Source: Simiduia aestuariiviva
GTDB taxonomy: Bacteria; Pseudomonadota; Gammaproteobacteria; Pseudomonadales; Cellvibrionaceae
Direction of reading: 5' to 3'
Length of the DNA: 64,000 nucleotides
NCBI RefSeq assembly: GCF_014192475.1
Contig: NZ_JACHXZ010000003.1
Coordinates: 124,001-188,000 of the forward strand
Shown here: positions 62,922-64,000 of the stretch, in pieces
Layout of the letters: each line of letters starts with the position of its first letter
Numbering within the stretch: position 1 is the stretch's first letter
The notes under the pieces: generated by a model
The model's input: only the letters and a program-made list of their open reading frames with translations
What the model was told of the DNA's origin: nothing
Database searches by the model: none
Made by a program: the position numbers and the translations under genes

Positions 62922-63416
62922 ATGGCCGACATTCACTGGCAATGCCTGCGCTTTGATCAGCTATCGATACAATCCTTGTACCAGTTACTGCAAGCCCGCA
63001 GCGAGGTGTTTGTGGTAGAACAAGCCTGCGCCTACCAAGATGTAGATGGCAAAGATTTCGATGCCCTGCATCTATGCGCGTGGCGAGTCGACGATAAACA
63101 TACCGAGCCAAAAACCAATGACAAGACACTGCTGGCCTATGCGCGCCTGCTGGCACCAAACGTCAGCTACCCCGAGGCATCAATTGGCCGGGTCATGACA
63201 ACGAGTACAGGCCGCAAATTAAAACTAGGCCGCAAGTTAATGCACAAAGCGCTCGAAGCCATGGCGCAGCACTACCCCAATCACCCCATAAAAATCGGCG
63301 CCCAACACTATTTGCTCGACTTTTATGCGTCGCTGGGATTCACGCCCGTATCAGAAATTTATGACGAGGATGGCATCGACCACATCGACATGCTTTACAC
63401 GCCATCAAATGGATAG
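62922..63416 (+). CDS. elaA: ElaA-like GNAT acetyltransferase
   Basis: A 164-residue GNAT protein of the ElaA family: LLQARSEVFVVEQACAYQDV near the N-terminus and AQHYLLDFYASLGF at the end, as in E. coli ElaA. The central acetyl-CoA loop, GRVMTTSTGRKLKLGRKLM, replaces the usual RGxGxG with a basic variant. The substrate is unknown. The ATG at 62922 gives the normal family start; the open frame back to 62883 adds non-conserved residues. Confidence 0.9.
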   Translation: MADIHWQCLRFDQLSIQSLYQLLQARSEVFVVEQACAYQDVDGKDFDALHLCAWRVDDKHTEPKTNDKTLLAYARLLAPNVSYPEASIGRVMTTSTGRKLKLGRKLMHKALEAMAQHYPNHPIKIGAQHYLLDFYASLGFTPVSEIYDEDGIDHIDMLYTPSNG

Positions 63417-63436
63417 CGAGCAAGGTCGGGAGCAAA

Positions 63437-64000
63437 CTAGTAGCCGCGCGTAAAATCGACGGCGTGTAACAGCGGCTTGCCCGACACATAGCGCAGGTAA
63501 TTGTCGGCGAAGACCTGTGCGATATCTCGGGCAAAGGTGACGGCAGAAATGTGTGGCGTAATGTGCACATTGGGCGCTTGCCACAATGGGTGCGATGGCG
63601 GCAACGGCTCTTGATCAAACACATCCAACACAGCGGCGGATAACTTACCGCTTTCTAACGCGTGCAATAATGCCGCTTCATCAATGACGGCGCCCCGCCC
63701 AACATTGATGACCACCGCCCCCGATTTTAATTGGGCAAAAAAATCGGCATCGCACCGACGCGCCAGTGCCGGGGTCGATGGCAGCGCCAATACCACGGCG
63801 TCCGCTCCGGCTAAGCCGCCCTCGGCCAGCGCCTGCGTTAAACTAAAGCATTGATCCAGCCCCGGCATCGAGTCGCCACTGCGATTGACACCGATAACTC
63901 GCATGCCAAAGTGCTTGGCCATCTGTGCGATTGCGCGACCGATTGACCCCAACCCAACCACCGCCAACGTCTGCCCCGCCAAACTTCGATAGGGCTGGGG
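63437..64000 (-). CDS. D-2-hydroxyacid dehydrogenase (GhrA-like), 5' end beyond window
   Basis: 187 residues of the C-terminal part of a D-isomer hydroxyacid dehydrogenase; the frame stays open to the right edge, so the start is outside. The visible part opens PYRSLAGQTLAVVGLGSIGR, the NAD(P)-binding segment. It continues with VVINVGRGAVIDEAAL, the catalytic Glu in VFDQEPLPP and the His in HITPHISA. These are the marks of glyoxylate/hydroxypyruvate reductases such as GhrA. The TTG at 63982 should not be taken as the true start. Confidence 0.9.
   Translation of the reverse strand, partial: PQPYRSLAGQTLAVVGLGSIGRAIAQMAKHFGMRVIGVNRSGDSMPGLDQCFSLTQALAEGGLAGADAVVLALPSTPALARRCDADFFAQLKSGAVVINVGRGAVIDEAALLHALESGKLSAAVLDVFDQEPLPPSHPLWQAPNVHITPHISAVTFARDIAQVFADNYLRYVSGKPLLHAVDFTRGY

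Noticed and set aside
63340-63624. A 94-residue frame at the end of elaA
   Set aside because: It overlaps elaA and the dehydrogenase in other frames and has no domain.

Overview
The window is a chromosomal stretch from a free-living, probably aquatic gammaproteobacterium. That placement is an inference from gene content: a carboxynorspermidine polyamine pair, FabV enoyl reductase, SlyX, ElaA, an RND pump, a TonB-dependent receptor, several c-di-GMP proteins and a PutA without a DNA-binding domain divergent from an Lrp regulator. The mix resembles the Cellvibrionaceae and relatives, but the sequence alone does not fix the genus. Coding density is high. I saw no rRNA, tRNA, CRISPR array, insertion sequence, prophage or integron. 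Genes run off both edges: a large PAS-GGDEF-EAL protein on the left and a hydroxyacid dehydrogenase on the right.

Layout. 1-8 kb: PAS-GGDEF-EAL protein, serine hydrolase with slyX, LysE-type exporter, voltage-gated K+ channel with a zinc-ribbon tail, and a compact group of zinc-ribbon membrane protein, YciH/SUI1, DUF3820 and a membrane coiled-coil protein. 8-16.4 kb: GT4 glycosyltransferase, one-domain asparaginase, glycerate-kinase-like P-loop kinase, nspC with carboxynorspermidine dehydrogenase, transaldolase and glpK. 16.4-24.4 kb: a hybrid histidine kinase divergent from a TonB receptor plus a YfiR-like periplasmic protein, a small membrane protein, then a RES/Xre toxin-antitoxin pair with a palindromic operator. 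24.4-32.2 kb: secreted M20 peptidase, SulP permease, a three-gene overlapping envelope-glycan operon (GT39, PAP2-GtrA fusion, GT9) and a GNAT.

32.3-41.6 kb is the least ordinary part. It starts with a small basic protein and a 655-residue membrane-anchored coiled-coil protein of unknown function. Next comes a tightly packed operon: small secreted protein, DUF2807 protein, YtrA-type GntR regulator, ABC ATPase, ABC permease with a large His-rich coiled-coil insertion, and a second DUF2807 protein. Its promoter carries a perfect inverted repeat over the -10 box. About 150 bp upstream lies a helically phased tandem array whose units resemble the operator half-site. A PadR/HAAS-membrane-protein pair with its own perfect operator follows. 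I regard this pair of regulated envelope modules as the best candidate for an undescribed system.

41.9-64 kb: RND adaptor and pump with a patatin, a barrel/GST pair, a Tas-like aldo-keto reductase, an MBL hydrolase, fabV, a secreted amidohydrolase, an MFS exporter, an EAL phosphodiesterase with a degenerate GGDEF domain, an SDR/acyl-CoA dehydrogenase pair for acyl-CoA oxidation, the lrp-putA proline module, ElaA and the partial dehydrogenase. Intrinsic terminators mark many unit ends.
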